A model generated the notes under the pieces. That model was not told the origin of the DNA. It saw nothing but the letters and a program-made list of their open reading frames with translations, and searched no databases. The position numbers were made by a program, and so were the translations under genes. A stretch of 64,000 bases of DNA from Allium sativum (taxonomy: Eukaryota > Streptophyta > Magnoliopsida > Asparagales > Amaryllidaceae). How positions within the stretch are numbered: position 1 is the first letter of the stretch; each line of letters starts with the position of its first letter. Shown one piece after another: positions 46,204-58,660 of this stretch. The DNA lies in contig CM060923.1 in NCBI GenBank assembly GCA_030737875.1, positions 175,501,696 through 175,565,695 on the forward strand, in the 5' to 3' direction.

Positions 46204-46770
46204 CGAGTGTGTCTGTATTATATAACCTAATAAGCAATATTATGTTATAGTAACATATGTAAACAATACTTAGTTACAACCAGACAGGCGGAAACCCATT
46301 TGTCATCTCCAAAACTCCCGAGTCTCATGACCCCCATGAAAATTTCAAATACTAATCACTATTGTGTTAATATTTAACATGCCATATTGATATATAGAGA
46401 ATCTTATTAGTAACAGAACAATTTTTTCATCTTCCTATAATCAGTCACATTATAGCTTGAAGGATCTGAGCTTGATTTCTTTCCTTCAAAGAAAATACAA
46501 ACTTCTTTACCTTTTCAAGTTTGCCACATTGACCCTTCTACCTACCTACAACTTTTTTGCATTGATTTTTTTTAACCAAAATTCAACTCTAAAATCAAAA
46601 TTCGCAAGATAATTTCTTTCGTTAATTAGAATTTTCCATTTAAGTAAATTATGAAAGATCTATAACAATAAATTTGACAATTTCAAAGGATATATTTTCC
46701 AATGTGCTGCTGTTAGCCGACTTTGTGTTCGAGTTATACAAAGCTAGAAGATTACTCAATGAATAGATGT
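46204..46770. other. AT-rich interval between hairpin and LTR B
   Basis: No gene or repeat recognised. The minus-strand frame at 46649-46846 runs into the LTR and is not a gene. Confidence 0.5.
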
Positions 46771-49700
46771 TGTAACGGCCCAAGGATTTTCCACCCTGAA
46801 AATCAACACAAAAATACCGTGTTGAACAATCAAGCATCGAAAACACACGAACATTACTAGAAAGAAGTTAGAGGGTGAGATAGAAAGAAATAAATATTAG
46901 AATAGGAGAAGAAGAACCCACTCAAAACAGAATCAGAATCTCACGTCGCAGCGGAACAAAATATAATATAGAAATGATCTTTACTGAGAGCTTTAAAAGT
47001 ACTTACAATCATCAGAGTACATAACATATCTGGACAATAATAATAATCTGTCCTCATATACAGCACACAACGGAATAACAATCATATACCATACGTTTGG
47101 ACTTTCCCAGCTCGTTTCTTCACAACATCCGGTAACCTGAACCTGTACAACTCGTCTAATCCGAGCATTACAAACGACGGGTTAATCTCGTGAACTAGAG
47201 TGAGAAAAGCACAATAAGTTTAAAGGTATCACACAACTTGATTTTTAAAGTCAAAAATCTTTTCGAAAGAAAAGAATAATTGTAAGAACAACTCACACAT
47301 AAATACATATGGTTTTTACCTTACGATAACCCAAAACAATTTTTGAAATCAATATCTTTCCTGATATTATAGTAGTGTCTAAATAAAAATAAATATCAAT
47401 CTAGCAGAACGCTTGCATCTCACGCTCTACATATATAGTATACAATCAAAACCGCGGGCGTTTATTGGAGAATGGATTTCCATGACAAGGTATAGGAAAC
47501 CACCTTTCCGACAATGTACCTCCGGAGATGAATACATTGATTTTCAACAAGAACATCTTGCAATCTAGGCTAAACATGACCGACCCATCACTTCGCTTGA
47601 GAGTACCGAATATATCATCACCACGGTTGGGGCTAGCCAACCGAACTGATAGCATATATACAATAATAAAAGGGACAACTGAAGACATTTGATTTCTCCA
47701 GATTAGGTAACGATATACCGTTTTGATGGGTGTGACCCAGATAGTCATGTGACCTACCCAATTTTAACCATTTCCCGATTGATGAGGCTTGAGGTTTAAC
47801 ATTACCTTTAGAATAACATATCACCATTCACTTTGAATGCCACATCGTCAGATCTGCTGGTTACCACTAATTGATGTCCACAAAAATATTCTGTGTATTT
47901 AGCTAAGAGAAGGTGTACAGCCTTCTCCGCCATCAACAGAAATACGTTTGAAGAAATCAACGTACGTGATCCCTTTGGAAATACTTTGTCAGACACTCGT
48001 CCATATGAGTCATCCAGGAACAGGATAACCAAGGCACCATTCTACCACATCCTATATAGGAATCACCGAAGGATCGGTAGCGAGTAGTCCTTGCAATCCG
48101 AAAATTTCACTCATGACAGAATCACTACCGAAATATATCTGGCCGCTAAACCAGAGAAATGCATCAAGTAGTTCTTTCGTTTATGAAGATCAACGGTCTT
48201 CAATTGCTCCATCTAAAACCTGCATCTTCACGTATTTGCTGGTTCAGAATGGTTTTCGGATATAAATTCGATCTCGGTCTTTCCATACCAACAATCATAT
48301 TGGCCATATTTGATAGTCGGTTATTTAACAATCAAATAAATAATCATGGGAATGAAATGAGTTTACTGATTCAATACTCGGCATTACTTGGCCTCGTTGA
48401 TTAAACATCTATTAATTATATTCTTTAAATCTTCCAATATTTAGAGTTTAGCATTTGCTTTTTATTATAAATAAGAATATTCTTAAAAATAATTTCGTTT
48501 ATTTATAAACATTTCAAATACAACTTTTATATCATTTACGGAAATCATAACTTATATTTCCCTCAATTTCTCTTGTTTATAAACTAATACCATTCTGGGA
48601 TAATCGTAAAGTCATTCAAGTTGGGGTATTTTGTTTACCTCTCAGACCTTGACCAACAACATATATTCATATCTTCAGAATAGATAGAAGTTTATTAACC
48701 ACACGTTTCCTTTGAAAATCCTACTTGAATCTCAACAACGTTTATTTAATTAATTATTAAATAAACTATTATTATACATCTCTATTAATCCTTAATAATC
48801 ATTTACAAATCTTACATTTATATCTTTTACAACTCTCATATTGACATCTCTTACAAATTCATATATTTAATTTTATTAAAACAATTCAACTTATCATCTG
48901 TAACAAACGTTATAGATTTCTTTTCAAAACTTTTATTTTCTTTTATTATACTCTTTACAAATCATTACGATAACTCATGCGTTGTCTAAAACCACATTGC
49001 GATCCTTTTAACGATCTTCAGTTTATAAATCAAATAACTCAATTTATTATTTGTAACAATTTTTACAAATTCATTTTTTTTTCAAAACTCTTACTTCATT
49101 TACAAATCCTATTTGTAAATTATTATCAACAACTAATGTCTCGCCTCGATTAACATTCTGAACTTTGGAACATAACATTCCGAGCTTCAGAATAATTTCA
49201 ACTCTGCTTAACATTCCAAACTTCGGAATATCACATTTCGAACCTCAAAATAAATCTCAGTTCGTTATTTCATACTATTTCCCAATTTCTCGATTCCCTT
49301 TTTCTAACTTCAAATATTAAGTAAATATTTGATTTAAGCTATCATATACGCTTAACATTCTTTCAACAATTTCGTTATAAAAACTCGAATTTAATATAAA
49401 ACCTGTCATAAATTCCTCCCACATTTTGATTAAATTCATTTCAACTTCGATTACTTTTTAAATGAATTTCAATTAAAAAGCAATCTTGTAAATTATTATT
49501 TTATTAAAATAATAGTTTACTTCAACCATTAACTACGGTAGCAGTAGTTAACTTCTTTTATTAACTAAAACAAATAATAAATTCCTTTTTAAAATCTTAT
49601 TAAAATTAAAACAAATAGTCGTTAAACTATTAATTTAAAACAAATTAATATAATAATCAATCCTAGTTAAAACAGTCGACTTAGTCAACTCAAAACACGG

Positions 49701-52700
49701 TTGTCTCGTTAACCGATTTTAATTAGTTCTCACTTTAAATCAATTAATAAAATAATTAATTTAATAATTCCATTTAATTGTTTCTAAAAATAATTGTCCA
49801 ACTTTTCACCGTTAGGTTAATTTTCTATTCCCTTGCTTATAAATCTGATTAACATCAAAATTTTCTTCATAAAATCATTTGATAATTAATTATAAACTTA
49901 ATTAATAAATAATAAATATTTATTTCCCAATAATTTTATTTAAAATAATAGATTTAAAAAAATTCTATTTTCAGTATTAAAACAAATACTATAACCTCAT
50001 TTTTATCGATTCACTTGACAGTAAATCAATATTTAGAAAATGATTAATTTATAGGCCATATAGTGCCAATTACTCAACCATTATTAATAATTGGTTCAAA
50101 CAAAACAAATGTAGAATTGTCAGTCAACGGTCAATTACCAAATCAATCATCCAATCAGAATAGTTCATATAATTATAATACGACAATAAATATATTTGAG
50201 GAATTCCGTTGGATCCCTACAACCTGTTCTTCCCAGTGTTCAAATAGATTATCTCAAATAATATTATTCAAATCAATCCATCAATGATTTATAACAGTCA
50301 ATAACGACTATTTAATATCAACCAATTTATTTAACACAGCCACAACAATCCAAACAATTCATTAAATTAAACACGTTTATTTTATAAACGTGACAAATAA
50401 GGTAGGACCAATCATTAAAATAACGATTTGGTGTTTTACTGAAATTAAACAATCGTTTAATTTTATTGGTTCAATTAATATATGAATATATAATTAACAT
50501 ATAATAAATCATTAGCAACCATAACAATCATTAGCAACCATAACACACAATTATAAAACCTGACTTATATAAAATATAAGTGGGGAGAACTGAGTGAGTT
50601 TAGCTCACTTTGATTCCATTTATTTCTTAAGCGGTTCGGTTATTGTTAAATTAAACAATCATTTAATTTAGCCGTAGTTTCCTGTTGTCTATATTCCTGT
50701 CCAGATCAGCTCCATAACGTTGCCATTTCTGATATGATCCTAACGCGAACTGTTTCGTCAAAAACGGTTCACGCATGAATGTGTTAGCGACGTTATAAGT
50801 TATACGATTATTTTAAACCATTAATTTTTAACTAAGTTTTAAATTTAAACTAATTCCATTATTTATTACTAAAATGAAATTAATGATTCCGCCCTATACA
50901 ATTTTTAATTAAAATAATTAACCCCTAAATATATGATTTATAACATAAGACGTTTACTTCAACTGTTCACAAAAGGGGTCCGACGAACACTACACTAATT
51001 GTTCCAAAATTAGATTTATAACCTTTTAATTAGATCTTAAACCTATAAATTAATTATATTTAAAATAAATTGTCCACGTTGTCCATTGCATTAGGTATGA
51101 AAATAAAGAACCACCAAGCATATATTACCTTCTCCTCTCTATGTTTACTGCTGCTGAAAATGGAACCCAGTCAGCATACGGTCCATTTCCATTGCCACGC
51201 AACAGCCTAGTCTTCAACTCCACCGCCCTTTTCTTTTATCTCTATTTCTTTTTTTTTTTTTTTTTTTTTTACTGTTGCAAATAAACAGCCTATCCTCTTT
51301 TGTTCCCAACCCTTTTCCTTCGTATGCCATCTCCAAAGCCCACGCCCTCCCTTTCTCTCCCGTAACTGATTTGAAGAACTCCAAAACCATGCTTCCACGC
51401 ACGCCATCAAACTCAACAACATCCACCCAACTCCGCCCAACAGTACTCGATCTGTGAACCCCAAACGATGCGCCTGAACACCCTCAACTCGCGACATGAA
51501 CCCCGTTCAACTCAGTCCTCCAATATGCCTGCAATCCATCCATACATGTCGCAGCTACTTCGCTCGATTCTGGCGAGCTTGACAAACCAAATCCAATCAT
51601 GACCGTCTACTAAGTAGATCTCGCGTAGCCGAACATGTTTGTAGTTGTAGTTCTCTTGAGATGATGAACGGAAAACAAGATTTTGGTTAGTGAAAACGAT
51701 GAACTACTGACCGTTAAAAATAGAGAAGGCGGCTCAGAATTTTGTTTACTAGTGGCGAGGGTTTTGACCAACAAAATATCACTTGCGTTGTATTTATAAT
51801 GAGATGGGATAGAAAATAATATTTTTATGTTATGTATGAAACTTGCAAGTGATATATCACCCAAAACACCTGCATACGACCTTTGTTTTTGACAAACAAA
51901 TGTAATCCTAACTTAAAAAAAATATTCCGGATCCGATGGGATATGTTTCGTCGAATTCCGAGGTCGTTTGTGAAAAGTCGTTTATAATTATCGATTAAAA
52001 AGCACGCTTTTAAAATTCTTATAATTACAAAAAAATCAACAAAATTTGAAACCTTGACATTCCACTGGACCTTTTCCTAAGGGATCCAATGAAACTTGTT
52101 TCGTTAAATTTGTAATCCGTTTGGCCAGTCATTTATTCCTTTAAAGTTGCCCCTATGTAAATAATCTAAACAAGTAAATAGGAACAAAGACGTTTTTGGC
52201 CACCGAAGTCACATACGACATCGGTTTGCCACGAAATTTGGTTTTCTTACAATAATTTAACGATACGGTTTCAATGAAACTAATTTCATCGAAAACTGAG
52301 CCCGTTTGCAAAAATGACTACTTTTAACGCTTATATAATATCAAATAAAATATTATATAAATTCCCAAATAATTCAATTAAATAATAATAAATTATTTTC
52401 ATCATGTATATCCAAATAGAATATATATACAACTTCAAATATAAATTATACAACTCAATATCATTAATTTCGATTTAAACGATGTCCAAATTATATTAGA
52501 AAACCTTTTAAATATATTAAATAAACGTTATAATTTAATAACAATTTCCATAGCGACTATTTTAAAATTTGATTTGGAAATAACTAACAATCTATAACAT
52601 AAAATATGAATTTTTCTCTTTCATTATAAAATTACCATCAACTAGATTCCAACGTTTCTTATTTCACAGAAATCCGACTTATATCGGATCCCGTATCTGC

Positions 52701-52890
52701 GATTGAAGTTCAAAATTCAATATTACGAACTGTCGCGCCATTTCGAGCTCATGTATAATTATATATAAATTTAACGTTCAAAAGTCATTTTATAAATGAG
52801 TTCAATATTAAAATCCATCAATATTCCAAATAAAATATTTAAAATAATAAATTAAATTAAATATTTGACCACTAAAAATACGGGACATTA
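46771..52890 (-). mobile_element. Large gypsy-type LTR on the minus strand (LTR B)
   Basis: On the minus strand it starts TAATGTCCCGTATTTTTAG near 52890 and ends GGGCCGTTACA at 46771. The outer TG at the start is missing or replaced. A minus-strand TATA box (ATTATAAATA) is at plus 51791-51800. It shares blocks with LTR A (50195-50235 and 50580-50610), and its left end resembles LTR C (63900-64000). A G/C-richer island lies at 51130-51600, with a 22-nt T run at 51249-51270. At about 6.1 kb it is very long for an LTR, so it may contain unrecognised insertions. No coding region is credible: frames at 47446-48404 and 51207-51497 are not genes. Confidence 0.65.
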
Positions 52891-52896
52891 AAGGCG

Positions 52897-53578
52897 TGAA
52901 GGGAGAATGCTAAGAAGGAACTCGGACCGGTTCGGAGACCCCTGAACTGAACCCCCCTGCTCTGAGACAAGCAGATCAGAAATTGGCAAAAAGAAGGTGC
53001 AACCGGATAGGTTCGGAGCTCTCCGACTCGGAATCCCCCTTTGACCATCCGATCCGAACCGAGATCCAGAAACTGCAATAGTTATGATTCACGATCCCGC
53101 CAAACCCGGAGCGGTTATGTATCACTCTCCCACGTTCACCCACGAAAAGAATGCGCTGGCATCATCTCAAATCCTTCAATCCCGACTCTAAAGGGATGGC
53201 CTCCACGTGTATCCGAACCGAAGGCCTTCAAGGGGGATTTTCCACCTATAAATACACCACCGAGCATCATTTCAAGGGATCTTTGGCAAAGTTCTGACTC
53301 CAACTCTTACAACCACCGAATTTCATTGCTTCATTTAGATCATCACCAACTTTTAGAGTATATTTTATTAATCACTAAGAGAAATTATCAATTATATTAG
53401 AGAGATTGAATGAAATTCAGCATCGTATTTGTACTCATATCACCAATCAACAAAGTATAAAGTGGACGTAAGCTCTTTAACGCCGAACCACTATATATCG
53501 TTGTTCTTATTGTTCTTCTATTCATTTTATTTGAAATTATCGTTTGTTTGGGTGTTAGAACCAACTTTAGGTCTAACA
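52897..53578 (+). repeat. Tat-type 5' LTR (left boundary uncertain)
   Basis: The right end TCTAACA at 53578 is fixed by the adjacent primer site. TATA box TATAAATA at about 53251-53258. The motif at 53456-53505 (AAGTGGACGTAAGC..GCCGAACCACTATA) forms a short hairpin typical of the R/U5 border. The left end is placed near the first TG after LTR B; without the partner LTR it cannot be proved. CCGGTTCGGAG-type words recur in U3. Confidence 0.55.
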
Positions 53579-53600
53579 TTTTGGTGCTTCCACTGAGAGT
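53579..53600 (+). promoter_or_regulatory. Primer-binding region of the Tat-type element
   Basis: TTTTGGTGCTTCCACTGAGA directly follows the LTR end. Similar TTTGGTGCTTCCRTTGAGAG sequences mark the primer site in Tat-lineage elements. I did not identify the tRNA. Confidence 0.65.
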
Positions 53601-53723
53601 TTTTGAATTCTCAATGTTTTGGATTATCATTCTACTATTTGGACCCTTAAGTTCAAAGAAGTTAATCCGCTTTCTTCGGCCTTCTTGGAAATTTTCTTAC
53701 TAATCTCCAAAGAATTGGATACC

Positions 53724-55405
53724 ATGACTAAAGGAAAAGAAGTGCAAAGTTCCCTGAAAACGAGGCAGACGAAGATCAGCAGGCCAAGGTTATGACTAGG
53801 TCGAGGGGACAGAGCTCAGGAGCAAACCGATCCGGAAGGGTGTCTCCGAACCGATCCGATCAGGCACTTCCAAACCGACCTGACCTCGAAGCTCTGAACC
53901 GTGTAGAAGGTGTAAACCCGAACCGAACCGATACCCTTGACATTGCTCACAACTCCCCTCCGAACCGAACTGGAAGTGCAACCATGAACTGATCTGAATC
54001 GAATGCAGTTGAGGTTGGAAATTCTACTCGAGCCCCTACAAATGCTCTGATACCAGCCGCGTCGACTAGTGATCAGCTTGGTCCCTCTGCGCTCATCACA
54101 CACAGAGATTTTTCGCGCCTACTTGATATGCTTGAGAGCACCAAGGATGCTTTGGAGTATCATAAACATGATAGCGTTCTTATGAGGGAGAACATGAAAG
54201 TTATGAGCAAGGAGATAAGTGAGCTTCGTAGACAAAGAGTGTCCTCTCTGACCCATCATTCTACCATGGATCATTCATCATCTTCAGACAAAGAGTGCCT
54301 ACATCAAAGGAGGCCGTATGAAAGGCCCGAGAATCTAGACTAGTTGACATTTGGATCGTTAGGATCCCATGAAGATGCATCCCGCGTTCTATGACCCGAT
54401 GATCCGAGTTTGAGAGAACCAATACTGCCAACGATGTGAGGATCGCACGTCCTTCCCAGAGATCCAAACATCACTAATCCCACTCAGAGGTAGCTTCTCT
54501 ACCCCGTTCGTCCCGTGAATGACCGAGATCATAGGGGGCGAGGAAGTTCAGCCACAAATCGAAACCGAACGGCGTCGCCTGACGTATGCACTGGACGTGT
54601 TAGAAGTGATAGAAGCGTAGATCCTAAACCAGCTTTGACCAACGCCGAAGTGGAAACAATGGCACATCAGATCATGACCGATAGTTAACGCTACACTAAT
54701 GAGGGGGGTATTGAGCGTAGTTATACCCCATTCACCAATGACATCTTGGATTTCCAATTTCCTCGACGATTCATTTTGCCACAAATGGTCCGATATGCTG
54801 GAAGAACGGACCCGGGACAACATTTGATGAGATACGCATGGTATATAAATGCCGCAACCGCACCTGACGCTGTGAAATGCAAAGCTTTCCCGATATATCT
54901 AGAGGACGTTGCGTTGATGTGGTTTACACGACTTCCTCCCCGTCAGTGTTAAGCTTTAAAGAACTTAGTGAACATTTTATGAACCAGTTCCGGCTCCATG
55001 CCCGAAAAGCTAAAAGCGCGATTGAGCTATCTAGAATCAAGAAGGCACCGGTGAACCCCTGAAGTCATACGTTGAACATTTCAACTTAGCAGTTACCGAA
55101 ATAAGCGATCCCAATGAACCAACCATTTTGATGGCCTTAATAGATAAGGTCAATCCAGACACTGAATTCGGGGGATTTCTAGCTGGAAAACCGCCATTGA
55201 CAAGGAAGACATTCTATGAAAAGGCAAATATTTGCTTGTGGTGGGAAGAAATAAACGCTAGTCGAAAAATAAAATCTGATGGAGCTTCAAAAGAAGATAT
55301 TCGAAGTAATGTTGCTGTGAAATCCGACAATAGTTCGGGGAAGGTCGAGCTAAACATTGGCAACAAAAACGAAGGAAGTGGCAATAGGAATGGAAACACA
55401 ATATA
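53724..55405 (+). pseudogene. Tat-type gag relic
   Basis: From an ATG at 53724, homology moves through several frames. The N-terminal part (53792-53989) has repeated Pro-Asn-Arg units. A helical segment follows (54128-54343). The retrotransposon-gag domain begins near 54722 (SYTPFTNDIL; RYAGRTDPGQHLMRY; DVALMWFTRLP). It shifts frame at about 54950 (FKELSEHFMNQF) and again by 55128 (KPPLTRKTFYEKAN). Many stops interrupt it. A Lys/Ser/Gly/Asn-rich tail ends at 55405. No zinc knuckle was recognised. Confidence 0.8.
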
Positions 55406-55979
55406 AGAAATTGGAATCGAGGAAACAACTCTGGAAAAAGACCTCGATTCCAAACTTTTGAAAACTACACGCCATTGAACAATACTTTAGAGAACATCTA
55501 TCTAGATACTTATAATGTCTTACATTACAAAAAGCCTTTGCCCAGAGACTCCACTGAGAAGGAGATGGCTACTGGAATTTTTTTTTCTATTTCATGGGAC
55601 TCACGAGCACTCTAATAACGGGTGTCGTCATTTCAGAGAGTGTTGTTGAAAAGCTACTGCGAGAAGGAAAGTTAGGCGAACATAAGGTCGCTCCAAGAGA
55701 CAGGGGCGGGGGAACCACGAATCAAAACCAACCTGCTCCTAAACCTACAACTCAATAGAAGGGAAAAGGCATTGTTATAAACACCATGCTTGGAGGACCA
55801 CATCCAGCTGGGTCTAGTAACAGGGCGATGGAACAGTATGTCAACGCTGCTAAACATCCCAAGACAGGGGAATGTAGCTACATTGAAGAAGCCACACTAA
55901 TAAAATAGCAAAAGACTGCTGCTGATGATATAATCTTCCGAGACAGAGAAAGTATTGGGGTTGAAGCGCCAAGCACTGA

Positions 55980-56400
55980 TCCGTTATTAATAACAATAGT
56001 TATTGGACCTGCAATAGTTAAGAAAGTTCTTGTGGATAACGGGAGTTCTGTTAACATCCTGTTTAAAAAGGCTTTCGATCAAATGAAATTGGAGATGGAG
56101 GACTTGAATCCATGCGAAGGCTGGATTCGTGGATTTAACGGAACCTCAACCGCGCCGATTGGGGCTATAGACTTGCCTATAGAATTAGGCGAGGGAGAGC
56201 GTAGAAGAGTGAGAATTCTCAAATTTGTTATGCTAGACATCGACTCACCTTACAACGCATTCCTAGGATGAACAACCCTTTCTAAGTTCAGGGCTTGCAT
56301 TTCCCCATGGTTCTCACTGATGAAATTGCCAACGGATGTTGGAGTGGGATGGTTCGAGGTGATCAAGTTACCAGAAGGTACTTCTACATGGCATAGTTAA
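55980..56400 (+). pseudogene. Tat-type aspartic protease relic
   Basis: The segment encodes the Tat-style protease: LVDNGSSVNILF carries the catalytic Asp near 56033, and later LPIELGEGERR and SPYNAFLG. A TGA at 56269 replaces a residue that is usually Arg after the ILG motif, as would follow from a CGA-to-TGA change. The frame continues for about 40 codons with PWFSLMKLPT, a block typical of Tat elements. Confidence 0.8.
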
Positions 56401-56659
56401 AAATGTTGCGTAATGGAAAGAATTTAGAATCTAAGGACAATTCCTCTCCTGCTAAGGAGAGCTCAGCATAGCAGCTAAAGACGATACCGCCTAGGGAATC
56501 TCCCGATGAAATTCCTGAAGATATCGATCCCAGGGAAGACGAAGAACCAAAAACTGGAAAAGCGACACCCAATAAGGCGAATGTTGATATCCCAATCGAT
56601 AGGGACGACCTGACGAAGGTCTTGAAGACTGGGTCTCACCTGGATTCTTTCCGGACGAA

Positions 56660-57330
56660 AGAACCGATTGATTTTTGAAAGCAAACCTCGATGTGTTCGC
56701 TTGGACTCATGCAAACATGTATGGAATTTCATCCGCAGTTATGAGCTACTCGCTAAGTTTGAACCCAAAACATCCCCTGGTCAAACAGAAGTGACATATG
56801 TTAGGCCCGAAGAGCTCAACGGGCTTAAAGGAAGAAGTAGAGAAGTTAAAGAATAACGGGTTCATTAGAGACTCGATATATCTTGACTGGATATCGAATC
56901 CTGTCCTGGTCAAGAAATCGAATGGGAAATGGCGAACATGCATTGACTTATCTGATTTGAACAAGGCTTGTCCAAAAGATAACTTCCCACTCCCCAGGAT
57001 TGATCAGCTGGTGGACTCAACGGTCGGGCACGAACTTCTTTCCTTCATGGATGCATATTTGGGATACAACCAGATCCCCATGCATATACCGGATCAAGAG
57101 CACATAAGTTTTGTTACAAACTTGGGATAGTACTGTTATGTGGTGACGCCGTTCGGACTAAAGAATGACGGATCCATATATCAATGTTTGGTAAATCGAA
57201 TGTTCTATAATCAGATTGGGAAAACTATGGAAGTTTATGTAGACAACATGCTCGTGAAATCCAGGCAGTCTTCCAATCATACGAAAGATTTGGCGGAATT
57301 TTTTGATATTCTACGGAGGTAAGGGAGTAA
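56660..57330 (+). pseudogene. Tat-type reverse transcriptase relic with altered active site
   Basis: From 56798 the frame is clear: VEKLKNNGFIRD, WRTCIDLSDLNKACPKD, PLPRIDQLVD, FMDAYLGYNQI. A TAG at 57128 stands in the TNLG-YCY block. It then goes on to TPFGLKNDGS and MEVYVDNMLVKSR. The family active site is YVDD; here the second Asp is Asn (codon near 57244), which would abolish catalysis. The change fits a CpG transition, GACGAC to GACAAC. After 57322 the frame is lost. Confidence 0.85.
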
Positions 57331-58660
57331 GTTGAGCCCCTTATAATGCTTATTTGGGGTCGCATTAGGAAAATTTCTCGGTTTCATTGTAAGTTCTCGA
57401 GGGATTGAAATTAATCCTGACCAAATAGCAACAATCAGGAACATAGAACAACCCCAGAAGATTAGAGATGTTCAAAGTTTAGCTGGGAAAGTCGCCGCAT
57501 TGGGCAGGTTCATTTCCAAAGCCACGGACAAATGTGTCCCCTTCTTTGACTTAATTAAACGAGGGAAGCAAAATTTGAGTGGACCCCCCGACTGTATAGG
57601 TGCCTTCCAAAATCTGTTGAGTTTGCTAGAGAAACCTTGATATTGTCAATACCGGTGGATCACGAAGATCTATTCTTAAATTTGGCGGTGTCAGCTTAGC
57701 TTTGGTGCGTGAGGAAGACAAGGTCCAAAGGCCAGTGTACTACGTAAACAAGAAGTTATCTACTGTAGAATGAAATTATCCGAAAATAGAAAAACTTGCT
57801 TATAGTCTCTTGATTACATCCCGAAAGCTCCATCATTATTTCCAAGCTCAGCCAATAGTCATATACACTGATCAACCGCTAAGACAAGTGCTGCAACGAC
57901 TCGAAGCATCGGGGCAACTACTTATATGGAATATCGAGTTGAGCCAAATTCGATTTAAATTTCCAACCAAGGAGATCGATAAGAGGACAAGCCTTAGCTA
58001 ATTTCATAGCAGAATTCACAATTCCTAAAGAAGAAGCATTGGCTGACGAGGCTGACCCTTCGGAGCATAATTTATAACTTATACCCTGGAAATTATACAC
58101 AAACGGGGTTAAGAATGATTGAAGGTCCGGTGCCGGAATTGTTTTTGCAGTTGGAATTCTCTTCCAGTAACAATGATTTCGAATATGACGCCTTGATTAT
58201 CGGGCTAAAACTCGCTAAGGAACTAGGGGTAATGGCGCTAGACATATTCTGTGACTCCAAGATAGTTGTCTACCAAGTACGAAAGGAATTCGAAACTAGA
58301 GGACCTCGACTTGTTACTTGCCTTGAAAAAGTAGAGGAGCTACTAGGTGACTTGGAACATTATAGCATAACTCATATTCCGAGGATAGAAAACCAGAAGG
58401 CAGACCGGTTGGCTAATTTATCAAGTTCTGACAACCTCGAAGATACAAAGATGGTTCCAATAGAGGTATTGGAATCACCAAGCTTTGACCAAATGGAAGT
58501 CGACCTAGCCCCGGAAGCTGAACCGGAAAGGGAGTCATGGATGACACTGATGAAGAACTTCCTTAGGAGAGGAACTCTCCCATCAAAAAAGAGCAAGAGA
58601 CGAGTTGTAATACGTAAAGCCGCAAGATACATCTTACAGGATGACGTTCTTTATCGCTAG
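57331..58660 (+). pseudogene. Tat-type RNase H region with second, archaeal-type RNase H
   Basis: The first RNase H and connection (57360-58000) are badly broken and readable only in pieces (for example YTDQPLRQVLQR near 57870). The second domain is open from 58115 to 58660: FEYDALIIGLKLAKELG, FCDSKIVVYQV and IENQKADRLANL give the E, D and D of an archaeal-type RNase H. This extra domain is a known feature of Tat elements. Its N-terminal Asp segment lies in a damaged stretch before 58115. Confidence 0.75.

Noticed and set aside
51207..51497. Minus-strand frames with a poly-Lys stretch
   Set aside because: The Lys run is only the 22-nt T tract read backwards; there is no domain.
1..52890. LTR A and LTR B as the two LTRs of one giant element
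   Set aside because: They are clearly diverged, no primer site or purine tract adjoins either inner edge, and the DNA between them has its own independent history.
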